A stretch of DNA of 64,000 bases from Fistulifera solaris. Its lineage: Eukaryota > Bacillariophyta > Bacillariophyceae > Naviculales > Stauroneidaceae. Of this stretch, positions 21,165 to 33,300 are shown one piece after another; positions within the stretch are counted from its first letter, which is position 1, and each line of letters begins with the position of its first letter. The notes below the pieces were generated by a model, which was not told the origin of the DNA, ran no database searches, and worked only from the letters and a program-made list of their open reading frames with translations. The position numbers and the translations under genes are program-made. The stretch spans positions 434,001 to 498,000 of the forward strand of contig AP026137.1 in NCBI GenBank assembly GCA_030295235.1, in the 5' to 3' direction.

Positions 21165-22253
21165 ATGAAGTGTACGCATCCGCTCTATTCCGCGCTTCTA
21201 ATAGCTTTAATAAGGATCACATCAGCTGAAACAATACGCGGGGGGAGTCACTGTGGAAGAGGGGAGCATTTTAGAACATGACCGATCGCGGCTGTCGCGA
21301 ATACTGAAACTGTTTCATAAGCAGTCGCGAAGAGCAATGCAGGGAAAAGAAGACTATGATCCTGTGTTTGATCAGGAATACGAAAAGCGGCAAGCAAATT
21401 TAGATCCGTCGTTATGGTACTTCCCGAAATTTATCCCCGTATTTCAGATGAATCCTCCAACAGAGTCTCCGGCCCCTTCCACGCAAGGGCCTACTCTAAT
21501 AAGCGCTACGAATCCTCCTACAACATCGACGGGAGGAGGTGTAACTCCTGCTCCGACGTCTCCGACGAATAGTTTTACGAGTGCGCCGACTCCGCTTCCG
21601 ACGGCGCCCTCCTTCGCGACGCCATCACCGACGGCTCCTGCTCCTCCCACTATTTCGCCCAAACCAACACTCACGAACGCTCCTTCTGCCGTGGGCGTAC
21701 CGATACCGAGCACTCCGCCGTTATTGACGAGTCCTCCGACCATTGGTGGAGGATTTGGGACCCTGCACCCGGGGTGACGGCTACACCGACCTTTGGCCTC
21801 GGCACGCCGGCTCCGACCATGGGTTCTGCCGTTCTTACCAGTGCTCCGACATTTCCTTCGTTTGCGGCAACGACTTTAGCTCCTACGATAGCGAGCTCCC
21901 TATCTTCGACGACCGCTGGATCCATGAGTGCGGTACGACTGTCGTCCATGTCGCCAGTAGTGTCTTCGTTTCCGAGTACGGTTCCGGCGTATTCGAGTGC
22001 GCCCGTGTCTTCCTTGTCTCCGACACCGCCGTCAACGAGCGATGAACCTACGATGGGTTTTAGTAGTTTGGAGCCCAGTCAATCGCTGTTACCCACGTTA
22101 GACGACTCGTCGGAGGATGCTTCACAGCGATCAGAGGCAATCTATTCCGAGTCATTTCTTCTAGGGCAAAAGTCGTACTTGAAAGAGATGAAAATGGAGG
22201 AGTTTTGGTCCACGCTATTTCGACGGAAAGAGGATCCTGTGGAATCTCCATAA
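21165..22253 (+). CDS. PT-cluster gene A: secreted Thr/Pro/Ser-rich protein
   Basis: I do not recognise a named family. The ATG at 21165 begins a signal peptide (YSALLIALIRITSAE). A G6 run (21240-21245) must be five G for the frame to continue TIRGGVTVEEGSILEHD. A charged region follows (LSRILKLFHKQSRRAMQGKE, then PKFIPVFQMNPP), and then about 200 residues of irregular Pro/Thr/Ser-rich, mucin-like sequence (APTPLPTAPS, TPAPTMGSAVLTSAPT). A second indel near 21770 (G4 for G5) links the two halves. The C-terminus is a distinct non-repeat tail (LLGQKSYLKEMKMEEFWSTL). It lacks the Lys-rich domain of its neighbours. It is the first of six same-strand genes; heavy O-glycosylation and a cell-surface site are inferred. 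Confidence 0.65.
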
Positions 22254-22869
22254 CGAGTTGCACGGAGATAGAATAAGACTCGGAGGATGTCTAGTTTTGC
22301 TGCTACAGATATAAACACAATCAGAATGAAATTATGTGCTATTGGCTACGGGCTCAAGCTTGCAGAGAGGCGGTGCGCCTTGCCACGTGGTCGCTCATCC
22401 TATACACTCGTCAAACCAAAATTGTAATGTTTATTAGATGTTCACGATGTCTGTGAGGACATTGAAATATTAGGTTCTTATCTATACCTGGTAGTGGGTT
22501 TATGGTTCGCCTTGAATGTCCTGTGATCTCCTTTTAGCTTGAGTCTTTGCAAAGAGCGCTCCCATTTTTCATAACCTTAGCAATTAGCAACTGCCATTGA
22601 AAACACACCCTACTTTTTACTATCAAATCAAACATGGCCGACCGGTATTTCGTTGTGTACATCAACGGAACAAAAATTTTGAAAATAACCGCTGAGTACT
22701 GTGCTATCCATTCTACCGGAGTGCCGATTTCCATAATATTTCATAGTATATGTTGAGAAGTACAATATTTTGTCACGTGCCCGCCAAATGAGGTGACCAC
22801 TTTTTCGAAGCAAAACAAAAAATGTTGGCATCAAAACGAAGCATTATAAATAATAATGGAGTTGTTACC
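22254..22869. other. Intergenic with the cluster promoter motif
   Basis: The only feature seen is the GGTGACCACTTTTTCG element at 22792-22807, upstream of gene B. Confidence 0.4.
22792..22807 (+). promoter_or_regulatory. PT-cluster upstream motif, gene B
   Basis: GGTGACCACTTTTTCG lies 62 bp before the ATG at 22870. It resembles the GGTCACCTTTT motif of genes D, E and F at a similar spacing. Confidence 0.4.
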
Positions 22870-25222
22870 ATGAGAAAGGCGCTCACGGTATGCAACATGC
22901 TGCCGATATACCTGAAGCGGCTGTTGCTTCTTCTGATACCAATTCTATGGATAATATGCGATGAAAACGGGTTTGAGCGTGCGCGGACGGCTTTCACAAG
23001 CATATTCATTCCAATCCACACAAAAACAGGTCGGAGCAACGATAAAAGAGTCAAGGATGCTGATAGAATAAGAGCAAGACGGACAAGAGAGGAGATGTAC
23101 TGGCCGGATTTTGGAAAGAATTTCATTCAAAGTTCGCCCTTCGCACACGATGAGCCAACTCTGAGTCCTAGTCGAGAGAAAGATCCATCCGCTGTCCCGG
23201 CATCGCCGCAAATGCTAGTAAAGAAAGAGTACGAAGATATTCCCGTTTTCTCGTCTTCTTCGGTCGGTCTATCCAAAATTGGAAAAACATTATTCGAGAA
23301 AGACAATGGAGCGGAGGAGGCAAACATCGACCGTGATTCAAATGGAGCCAAAGTAGACATGCTGCCATCTCAGAATACGAATGACCAGTTCACGGCCACC
23401 CCAACACTTGTCATATCTACTTTGATTTCCCCGACTCCCCTAAAGGATGCGGCTTACAAAGAGCCATCAAGTCCTATGAAAAATTCAAATTGGAAACGGT
23501 ATTGACATCGTTGTTTCAGCCTAGAGATAGCACAGACCAGTGGGCAAGTGTGAAGCAACTATCAGACGAGACAAACACAGCTGTCGGAAATAGCCCATCA
23601 GGTATTCCGAATCCAGAGCTTCCGCCATCTCGTCCTGCGGTATCAAATCTTGTGGATAAAGTCATCAGCTCCACAACTCAAAAATACTTTCGCTCAGAGT
23701 CTCCACATCTACCGGTATCATACAAAGCATCTTCTTCAAAGAAGGCAAACGCTTCCCAAAGAAAGGGATTGGGGAAAGCGCAGGCCTCAGGAAAATCATA
23801 TAAATTGACAGGAAAGTCGAAAGCGCCGTCTTCTCAGGAACATTTCGACTCAAAAGGAAAAGGGAAAGCATCTTACGGAAAAGCCCAAAACTCGAAAGGG
23901 AAGGGAAAAGCATCCTATGGAAAATCAAATGGAAAATCAAATGGAAAAGGAAAATCGTCTAAGGGAAAGGGGAAAGGGTCAGAAAGCGAATCGTCTAAAG
24001 GAAAGGGGAAAGGATCAGGAAGCAAATCATCCGCTTCAGGAAAGAAATCTTCCAAATCGGGCAAAAAATCATCGAAAAAGAGCAAACAAAAACAAAGGCA
24101 CCAGCTGCGAGCAATGTACCTAGCGTTATGCCGACTATTACAGGTGCTCCGACAATTACCGCGGGGCCGACGGGTGCACCTACGTCTAGTGTGTCGCCCT
24201 CGATATCGCCCAGACCAACAGCGACAATATTGAGCGAATCTCCAAGCGCGAGCGTAATCAACGACTCGCCTTCTTCGTTACCGACGAGCATAGACCAGAC
24301 TGCTGTCCCGACTATAGTGCCGACTGCGAATCCAACTGCAGGCATAATAAGCACTCCTTCGCCGACTTTAGGATCGACCATCAGTTCCTTTCCGACGAAA
24401 TTTCCCACTGCCCTCCCAACTGCCACGCCTATTATCGGTTCTCCAGAACCAGCAGCTGTGCCGTCTGTTGCCCCTTCAATTGGTTCGCCGGAGCCTTCTC
24501 CTCTAGAAAGTGAGGGCCCCACGTCCACTCCAAGTGCTTCTAGCCTAGCACCTAGCCGTGCACCGGCTTTCATCGCTAGTAGCACTCCCAGTCTGACTGA
24601 AAGTATTACTCCTAGCCAGACTTTGAGTATTGCTCCGTCATCTGCGCCGACTACTATATTCCCATCCGATACACCGAGCAATGGATCTGAATTGCCGACA
24701 TTATCGCCTTCTACACCATGGCCATCGGATGAACCTAGCTTTACACCAACAATAGATGAATCCGGCTCTCCGAGCAGTTTACCGAGTGGTCAGCCAACTA
24801 TACGGCCTTCGCCGTTTCCTTCACAGAGGCCCTCGACGGGACCTAGTATTGAACCGTCTCTCGAGCCGACCTCGCAACCGAGCGAAGGGCCCAGTAGGCG
24901 GCCATCCGTCGAACCTAGTCTTTCTCCTACCTCTTCTCCATCGACACGGCCTAGCATCGACCCAACAAGTCAGCCAGTGGTAGCCCGAATTGGCGAAGAA
25001 GAATTTGATGCGGATTCGGACACTCAGGCTGCCGAACAGGAATCAGGGTTTCTAGGAGGCGCAACTATCATTCTTCATGAAACTACAGGACACGAACAGA
25101 CGTATGAGACTCAGTCGGATAAAAGCCTAGATCCCGCTGGCACGACACAAGTTATTCAGAGACAGAGTCAAGGAGCCAGACCATGGAAGATAATGAGAAA
25201 CAACAAAACGGGAGCTGGTTGA
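22870..25222 (+). CDS. PT-cluster gene B: Lys/Ser-rich plus Pro/Thr/Ser-repeat secreted protein (silaffin-like layout)
   Basis: The ATG at 22870 is preferred over the in-frame one at 22822, because the shared promoter motif then lies 62 bp upstream as in D and E. The N-terminus is hydrophobic (YLKRLLLLLIPILWIIC) followed by DENGFERAR, a motif shared with gene C. After a ~280-residue acidic/polar spacer comes a striking basic block (about 23850-24100) of SKGKGK, ASYGK and SGKKSSK units. It is rich in Lys spaced by Ser/Gly, like the Lys/Ser clusters of silaffins. The last ~360 residues are PT/PS repeats (GPSRRPSVEPSLSPTSSPST) with a non-repeat acidic-then-basic end (GEEEFDADSDTQ...KIMRNNKTGAG). 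Two A-run indels (near 23485 and 24085) interrupt the frame. A cell-wall or extracellular matrix role is inferred from composition. Confidence 0.7.
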
Positions 25223-26057
25223 ATCCGATTTGGCTTACCTAATAAAAGGAATTGAGAGAGCTACTTTCAAAAGAGTAGATACTAACAAGGCATTGCAACT
25301 CTCAAGGGAGTCGATGGTCAATGACTTGGTTACTTTTTTTGCTGCGCCTGTCGTAGGTACTTCTTGACTCGACATTAGAGGCGAATCGAGAGCATCGCCG
25401 TCTCTTCACCATCATCTACGGGTAAGGTACCGTATCATGTGTTTCGCAATTCCGTATTACGGAGTAGCTTTAGTTCCAATAGCTGGAAGCTTTCAAATGA
25501 GTGTGAGAGTCTTAGATTTATGATAAGTTACGCAAATCGTTCGAAAGATTTAGTGTTAAGTAGGTCTTGCTGTGGTGCTGTAGGTGCTTGTCTTCCAACT
25601 ATTCCAAGCTCCAAGCTTGCCCTCTCTAAGTTCAAAGATTTCAAGTTTGCACTTCGCTACAGTGCAGACTGACTGGATAAGAAGAATTTTCTCACCTATG
25701 AGGACCGATAAGAAGTGGGCGATAAATCCCTGTTCACAGTTAACAGTTAACAGCTTCGTCTTACGTATGCTGTTACTTTTAGAAGTTACAAGGGCTGGAT
25801 CGATACGGTACCCCGAGAATGACTGTAGCCTACTGCAAGGATCACAGTTACTAATGACTAGTGACTCAAACTTTCTACCAAGATCCAATAACAAGAAAGG
25901 GGTTTCTTGGTTTCTTGTTTTCCGTCCACGGACATTATCACGACATCATAAATCTCCGCATTTTCTCCACCCTTACCTGGTACTTGCCAACATTTTTCGA
26001 AATCTCGACGGCGGGCGCAATTGTTTCTTGTAAATCAGCTGCACGAAGCATTAAACC
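25223..26057. other. Intergenic, no gene seen
   Basis: This region separates genes B and C. Small ORFs lack coding features. About 50-85 nt before gene C a sequence CCAACATTTTTCGAAATC weakly resembles the cluster promoter motif. Confidence 0.35.
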
Positions 26058-27150
26058 ATGGCAATCTCTCCTAGAATGAAAAGAACACTTCTGATCTGCG
26101 TCCGCCGATCGTGGCTTCTGTTTTTCCCAACTTTGTGGGTCGTGTGCAGTAAAAACGGGTTTGAGTGGGTTCGTAAGGAGTTTGTGCATCATACATCTGG
26201 GCCAAATTTTAAAGAAGCAACTCAAAGTCAACATGACATACGGATTCACACGGGAAAATACAGTGGGAGACTCAATGAAGTATCCGAAAATGGATTTGAC
26301 CAAAGTTCATGGCGTTTTCTCAATTCATTGTCTTGGTCATCTCGCGCGGACGCACCGAGTCCTGAAAAAACGCCTTCAAAGTTCAAGACCGAACGTCGTT
26401 TGTCGAATATATTCTACCGCTTGTATGACCTAACAAATCATCAGAATACAGCAAAGTCTGTAAAGCCTGCCGGAAAGACAAAAACGTCGTCTTCGAAGAA
26501 ATCAAGCAGCCCGACAAAGAAAGCGAAGCCACTCTCTGAAACAAAACCCAATAAAAAGAAACAAAAAGATACGAGCAGCGACGACGACTCTACTAGTAAA
26601 AAAGGAAAGGGAAAAAAGGGATCGAAAAGAGTAAATCAACAAGGAACTCACCTGTGAGTGCACCTTCTCGGAGCGACAGACCTCCTGTAAGAGCTCCCGT
26701 CTTCGTATGGAGGCCAATCGGTCGTGAACCCTCTCCGCCACGTCCTCCAGCTCCAGTTCGAGCCCCGGTTCAAGCTCCAGTTCGGGTTCCGACTTCGACG
26801 CCAGCTCCAACTCCAACGATGACCACAGAACCTGGAAGTCCGCCGCCGGTAATTGAGAATGAGAGTTCGTCTCCGTCGCCCACCACGGAAACTCAAATTC
26901 CGACAATGAATACAAGTCTGGGCTCTTCTGATTTTCCCACTTCACAAATAATTGATCAGTCCTCACCTCGACCATCATCATCCAATCAGCCGAGCGCATT
27001 ATCAAGTTTGGAATCAACTATGGGATCCAGCAATGAGGCAAGTGACGTGCCTACTTTCTTTCTAGCGATCCACCATCTTTGTTACAATCATTCTCTCCAA
27101 CACGAGTCGGCAATCCGGAACGTCTGAATGAAAACCGTAGGAATGGGTAG
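26058..27150 (+). CDS. PT-cluster gene C: short Lys-rich plus Pro-rich paralog of gene B
   Basis: The start is the ATG at 26058. The hydrophobic N-terminus (RRSWLLFFPTLWVVC) is followed by SKNGFEWVRKEF, which matches gene B (IPILWIICDENGFERAR) and shows that the two are paralogs. An R-R-L site (KTERRLSNIFYRLYD) precedes a Lys/Ser-rich block (KTKTSSSKKSSSPTKKAK ... SKKGKGKKG), then a Pro-rich section with APVRAPVQAPVRVPT and PT/PS units. An A-run indel near 26615 links the Lys-rich to the Pro-rich part, and a T-run indel near 27060 gives the likely end DPPSLLQSFSPTRV... with stop at 27150. It is much shorter than D-F and has few repeats, so it may be an ancestral or reduced member. Confidence 0.62.
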
Positions 27151-27764
27151 AAGAAGTTTGCTTTCCGCCTATTTAATTCGCGAAAATTTGGATAAGAAAT
27201 GGGCATATGCACTGTGCACTGCTCAAAAGCGTACTGTAGTGGAGTAAGTTTTGCATGCAAAGCGAAGAAACTTCATCAATTGGCATCACTGGTATGGTCC
27301 AACATGCGGACATTGCTACCAGACTCTGCTGAATAATTTCTCACTAGATAATAACTATTATGATAAGGATTGAAGAATGGGTGATCAATGCAAACCGATC
27401 TCCATGATTATAACAACCTTATATTTGGAAAGTGATAGTAATAGACTTCTTGTTACCTGGTACCAGCATTATCAGAGACTATGTCGATGGCCGCGGACAA
27501 TCATGACTGTTGCTGACGCCTGTGATGACGGCGGAAAAGTGATTCGATCGAAAACCTTACTCCCGACACGACATTGATGGTACGACATCAGACATCATCT
27601 GTCATTCCTTCGTGGATCTATAAGTATCGGTCCGTTCGATTATGAGAGGAACTAAGTAGATGAAACATTAAATAAAATTAACTCCAAGAGAAGTACGGTA
27701 GCAAGATGGCTTTCATCGCGGATGCAAGAACTTAAAATTCTTGCAGAGAAGAAAACGAATTGAC

Positions 27765-27821
27765 TCATGACTCAATCCAGTCATGACAAAAGGTCGCCTT
27801 CACTATGGGGCTATAGTAAAT
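27765..27821 (+). repeat. Bipartite intergenic motif, copy 4
   Basis: Box 1 is TCATGACTCAATCCAGTCAT and box 2 is CACTATGGGGCTATAGTAAA. Confidence 0.55.
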
Positions 27822-27957
27822 CAACGTGTAAAATAATGATCTCCTCGAAGGCTTTTTCACGCAACAAATAATGCAATAATTCATCTCAAAGAATGCGGAT
27901 GGCTAATACAATGCTTTCGACAGCTTTACATTTTTATTTTTGTTCGAGCTTTGTGTT

Positions 27958-28015
27958 GTCAATGCAATCCTTATCGGTGTTTGGAAGTCGAGCTTACACT
28001 TGAGCCTATAGTAAA
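27958..28015 (+). repeat. Bipartite intergenic motif, copy 5 (diverged)
   Basis: Box 1 is degenerate (GTCAATGCAATCC). Box 2 is TTACACTTGAGCCTATAGTA. Confidence 0.45.
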
Positions 28016-28190
28016 AAATGGAAAAATCATTCTGAGAAGCTTTTCCACGCCTAAAAAAATGTAATGAAGCATTTCAAGTGAAATTATCAGCTAAATCATA
28101 ATCTTCTATTGTACATGTTTTCATTTATTCATAGAGCTAGATCCTAGACTATGTGTTAGCATTTTTGGTGTCCATCGTTTTCCTCATTTT

Positions 28191-28246
28191 GACTCAAACC
28201 GAGTCGTGCCATGGTGCCGTAAACTAACACTTTAGTCTATACTACA
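28191..28246 (+). repeat. Bipartite intergenic motif, copy 6 (diverged)
   Basis: Box 1 is TTTTGACTCAAACCGAGTC. Box 2 is ACACTTTAGTCTATACTACA. Confidence 0.5.
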
Positions 28247-28689
28247 TTAGGAAGTACACATTCGTGCCATAGAAATTCAATTCTCCACATTGGCAACAAA
28301 GCACGTTTGTGATAAAAAGATCGCGACCGAGACGTGCGTTATTTATTTTGCCAAATGCCTTTGATGTCGATGAAAACACATCTTCTCGTATTTTTTGCAA
28401 TCACTCATTAGAGAATTACAGTCGCAAAGTCTTTCATCTTTTCTGTTGGATCTTGATGGAATAGCTTGGTAGCTGCTGTTATTCGAATGAGTGTTTTGAA
28501 GTTATGAATCAACAAAGAAAAAAACAAGATTGCAAGTAAGGCAACGAAGAGACAGCGGATATTATCCCGAAAATGGATTCAGTATAGCTTTTCGTCGTTA
28601 ATACATAGCAACGGAGCTGTTTTCGTTTTGCTGAAGCCCTGGCTTGTTCTCCGTGTATTTACACACGGCCTTCTAAACTTCCCACGTGG

Positions 28690-28975
28690 CTACAGAACAA
28701 CAATCCACCCAACTGGAACAAGCGGCGAGAGCCTTACTGCAAAAGTCGGGTACTTTAACGGAGGTGGAGACTTGATTCAAAAGTGGCACAAACTGTTGTC
28801 CACATTGGATACCGGGCGGCTGGAATTGGCCGTCGAACGCAAGCAGGACTTGTACCAATCGTTACAAGACGATCCACGCATCGATAGTGCATCGCTTCGT
28901 TGTTTCTTACAGGAGTACAATCGTTCTCATTCGAGTGGATCCCAAGGCTTGGCGATTTGGAAGCGTGGAATCTAG
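28690..28975 (+). pseudogene. Possible degenerate gene fragment, family unknown
   Basis: A frame without a start codon reads TEQQSTQLEQAARALLQKSG and, after a frame change near 28770, LIQKWHKLLSTLDTGRLEL followed by LYQSLQDDPRIDSASLRCF. The two parts read like a continuous helical protein, but no family is recognised and the frame soon breaks again. It may be a duplicated, decayed gene piece or chance. Confidence 0.25.
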
Positions 28976-30264
28976 TTTGGATTGGTGATACGGAACTATC
29001 TCCGAAGATAGAACGGAAATTATGGAAGGATCACAAGTGGCCATGGAGGCCTTGTAACGACTCCTCCTCGATCAGTGGGGATTTACCATGCAACCCAATC
29101 TGATATCGCATTCGTTGCCTGTTTGCTGCATCTCGAATGTATTTTTCACGGCGACAATAGTCAGGATATACGATCGTTGCATCAAGCATTTCTAATGATG
29201 AAATATGTGAAGAAATTACTCGGCATGTTTTGGAAAACGAGACGAACGATGTTGCTTGGTACCTGGTAACGGTACTCTATACGTTTCTTCCGGGGATGCA
29301 AATCAGTTCAATCTTGACAATCCTACGTTTTACGCTATAATAAAGGTTGATGTGATTCTCGGAAGCGATGGTACTTTTAACGCCTGTAGCAAAACCATCA
29401 ACTTAGTTCAGAGCAACTTGATATTTAGGAGCAACTTATAGATTTTGACATTAATAGACTTAGGGCATAAAGCAAACCCAGTTATTAGGCGAAAAGAATG
29501 AAGTCATCGCCATCGTCAAGGAAAAAGGAAAGGTTTCTAATTGCAGGCCAACGGATACAGAGATCGTTTTGTACTTAAGCCATAATGGTTTTCAACGAAG
29601 CGATACTGCCCGTTAGAACATGAAGATAAAATATACTATCATCGTAATTTGTCATGATAAAAAAAGCGAAGAATCGTCCTAGACAAAATAGTACAAGGGA
29701 ACAGGTTTTGATGGACTTCTCTATGTGGAATAAAGTAGTGGGAGATGACCCGCCAAGAGTCATTTACACTCTTTTTCCTATACAAAATCGAAATTTGTCG
29801 ATTCGATCTTTGAAATCCTTCCCCCCCCCCACCCCCATCCCCCATGCCAAAACGAAAAGATCACGGAGACGGCTTGGATGCGGGAGTTTGTCGGGACGAC
29901 TCGGGACTCGGGACAAAAGAGCTCGGGAGTCAAATTCTACCGCATTAGGACGTCTTCTCTCCGCACCCGGATAAGGATAAGGCACAAGAAAGGAACACGT
30001 AGACACGGAGACACTGGACACTAAACCACGAAGTAGTGGAGAAATATCCCAATATTTTATTACTACAGGGCAGAAAGGCGCGCCATCGAACGCTGGAAAG
30101 ACTATTGCCCATAGGCCCAAGTCACATTCTTTCCCTATTGTTTTCAGCAATGATTTTCCGTGGGTCCTGGTTCCTAGTCGTAAATCTCGGCTTCGGGCTT
30201 CCATCTTAGTACTTTGTGACGTTTTTCCGGAGCAGGCTCACTTTCTCGTCCACTTCAGTCATCC

Positions 30265-30284
30265 GGTCACCTTTTCTCGAACAC
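30265..30284 (+). promoter_or_regulatory. PT-cluster upstream motif, gene D
   Basis: GGTCACCTTTTCTCGAACAC lies 58 bp before the ATG at 30343. It is shared with genes E and F. Confidence 0.55.
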
Positions 30285-30342
30285 TTTTTCAAAACGATGA
30301 AATTAAATCCATCACAAGAGCACCAACGACGAAAACGAAAAG

Positions 30343-33300
30343 ATGTTGATGGCGCTCAAAGCATCAAACGTAAAAATGATTTGCCTTTTGATACAACTAT
30401 GGTGGATCTTGATGGTGTCATCAAGTGCTGCTCTTGAGAACACAGATACGACAGGGGCCTCGATGCCAATGATTCCACAAGCACCAGGAGACGTCGGCAG
30501 AGAGTCTCATTCCGACGAGCCGACACGACGAAAACAAGCCATCGGTGTTGTGTACGCGGATCAAGTATCAAGCCCAGTAAATTATCCATCTTTACAGGAT
30601 TTTCCGGCTATAACATCTCGACTATTCAGCCCCGATGAACTTGACATTACGGATGCATCCCCTAAATTGACGACCCGTCAACGAGCACTATCTGAACGTT
30701 TCCTTAAAGGTAAAACCACACCGAAAACAAATGGGAAAAACAAGAATAATACGGGGAAAGGAAAACCACCGTCTCCTGGAAAGTCGAACCAACCCCCAAA
30801 AAAGACGAAGAATACCAATGGTAAAGGAGATAAAAAATCAGATAGTAAATCGAAAAAGTCGGACAGCATGTCGAAAAAGTCAGACAAGAAGAATAAGGGG
30901 AAGGATGATGGAAAAATGGGAGCCAAATCACCAGTTCGTTCGCCAGTTCGATCACCGGTAAGGTCGCCAGTTCGATCCCCTGTGCGCTCACCGGCAGGCT
31001 CACCAGTAAGGTCACCCATCCGTGCACCAACCATTTCGCTTCCTGAGCGAGTCCCAACATTCATAAAGAGATTCATTGAATTTGTACCGACAGTGCTTGA
31101 AGAGCTTCCAACATTCAGGAACGATCCTCAAACTAGGGCACCGGTAATCGAGGACAGAGTACCCACTTCGAAGCCGTCAAGTTCACCAAGCGAGTCACCT
31201 AGTCGAGCCCCGATAAAAAGACCATCTTCTGCTCCGTCTCGAGAGCCCTCGCCTGAACCGAGCGCTCGGCCTTCGGCTTCACCAATAGCACAGCCGAGTG
31301 CTGCACCTTCAGGTCAACCTTCGCCTTCACCCACTGACAACCCGACTGCAGCACCAAGCGAGGTGCCAACAAATGGACCCACTAATGTGCCTAGCATGAA
31401 TCCGACGTTAGCACCGAGTACTGCGCCGACTGTCCAACCGAGTCGTCAGCCAACAACCGGTCCTTCGCGAAAGCCGAGCTCTGAGCCGACAATCGAGCCG
31501 TCCAGCTCTCCCACCGCGCTGCCTAGTGGTACGCCGACAGAGAAGCCTTCTCAGTTGCCGACACAAAAGCCGTCGCCCGGACCGAGTGTTGGACCTTCTG
31601 CTGTGCCCACCAGAGAGCCAAGTTCTTTTCCAACTACTCTGCCATCAAGTTCACCGACCGTGGGCCCAACTGTCGCACCAAGTATGAATCCGACCAGAAC
31701 GCCAAGCAATGAGCCTAGTATGAAGCCGTCATCGTCTCCGACAGAAGTTCCATCGCTTTCGCCAAGCAATCAACCTACGAAAGGACCTTCCAGGGAACCG
31801 TCAGGTGTACCAACCGCGGAACCATCCAGTTCGCCAACGTCGCGCCCGAGTGCTGTACCAACTAGTCCCCCATCGACAAGCCCGACTGACAATCCAACGG
31901 AAGCACCAAGTAGGAATCCCACAAATGTGCCAAGTAGTGGGCCTACAATGACCCCAACATCGACACCGACAAAAGTCCCATCTGGTTCTCCGAGCCTTCA
32001 GCCCACAACAAGTCCCTCGCGTGAACCTTCGGCGGCGCCTTCTCCCGGTCCTTCTGCTACGCCCACGTCAAAACCGAGTGTTACGCCATCGGTTCGTCCT
32101 TCAGCTGCACCGACTAACGCCCCGTCTCTTGTGCCGAGTATACTTCCTACTCCTGTAAGAAGTGCGGTGCCGAGTTCAGATCCCACGGTGTCGCCGAGCA
32201 TCGTTCCGTCTGCTTCGCCGAGTCGTCAACCCACGATAGGCCCTTCGATGGAACCCAGCGTTGAACCGACTGTGAAGGCGTCTAACACACCCAGTTTATC
32301 GCCTAGTAGTCTTCCAACTACAAAACCTTCTTCGTCTCCGTCGCAAGAGCCGTCACCAGGACCGAGCATTAGTCCTTCAGCTTCGCCGACGACGAATCCG
32401 AGTGATGTACCGACAAGTCCTCCCTCAACGTCACCGACGGATAGCCCAACCATTATGCCAAGTTCAAGACCGACATCTGGGCCAACCAATGTGCCAAGCA
32501 AGAGTCCGACATCGAAACCGAGCGCTGTGCCGACTAATCAACCGAGTCAGCAGCCAACCAGAGGCCCTTCGATAGAGCCCAGCACAGGGCCGACAACTCA
32601 GCCATCCAGCTCTCCAACCATGTCACCTACTAGCGTTCCAACTCCGCAGCCATCACGCTTACCCTCTCGAGAGCCAACGGTAGAGCCTTCGGCGGGTCCT
32701 ACTGTCGAGCCCTCTGCTTCGCCAACAGCAAGTCCAAGTGGTGTGCCTACTGCACGACCCTCAACTACACCAACGGATGGACCGACCGTTGCACCGAGTA
32801 TGGGGCCGACCAATTCCCCAAGTAATGAGCCATCAGAAAAGCCGTCATCGTCGCCAACCGCAGGCCCAACTCTTTCCCCAAGCGATCAGCCCACAAAAGG
32901 GCCATCCAGAGAACCTTCGACTAATCCAACAACGGTGCCTTCAGCTACACCAACGACAAAGCCTAGCGCTGTTCCAACTTCTCGACCATCGACTAACCCG
33001 ACTGATAGTCCAACGGTTACACCTAGTAGCGGACCCACTACAACTCCGACATCAGCACCGACAATCGTCCCATCCGGGACGCCAAGCCGCCAGCCCACAA
33101 ATAGTCCCTCGCGTGAACCTTCGGCGGCGCCTTCTCCTGGTCCTTCTGCTTCGCCGACATCAAGACCGAGTGTTACGCCTTCGGTTCGGCCGTCCGTTGA
33201 ACCGACTCACACCCCATCTCTTGTACCGAGTATATTGCCAACTCCTGTAAGAAGTGCCGTGCCCAGTTTGGATCCGACCGTGTCGCCGAGCATCGTTCCG

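Larger units (their letters stand above)
27151..30342. other. 3.2-kb gene-poor region
   Basis: No complete gene is supported. It holds three diverged copies of the bipartite motif at intervals of roughly 195 and 225 bp (27765-28246), a possible degenerate coding fragment at 28690-28975 and a C10 run at 29821-29830. The final 80 bp contain the promoter motif of gene D. Confidence 0.4.

Noticed and set aside
29256-29441. Small plus-strand ORFs in the 28.9-29.5 kb region
   Set aside because: They show no conserved motif, and frames change constantly without a family to guide them.
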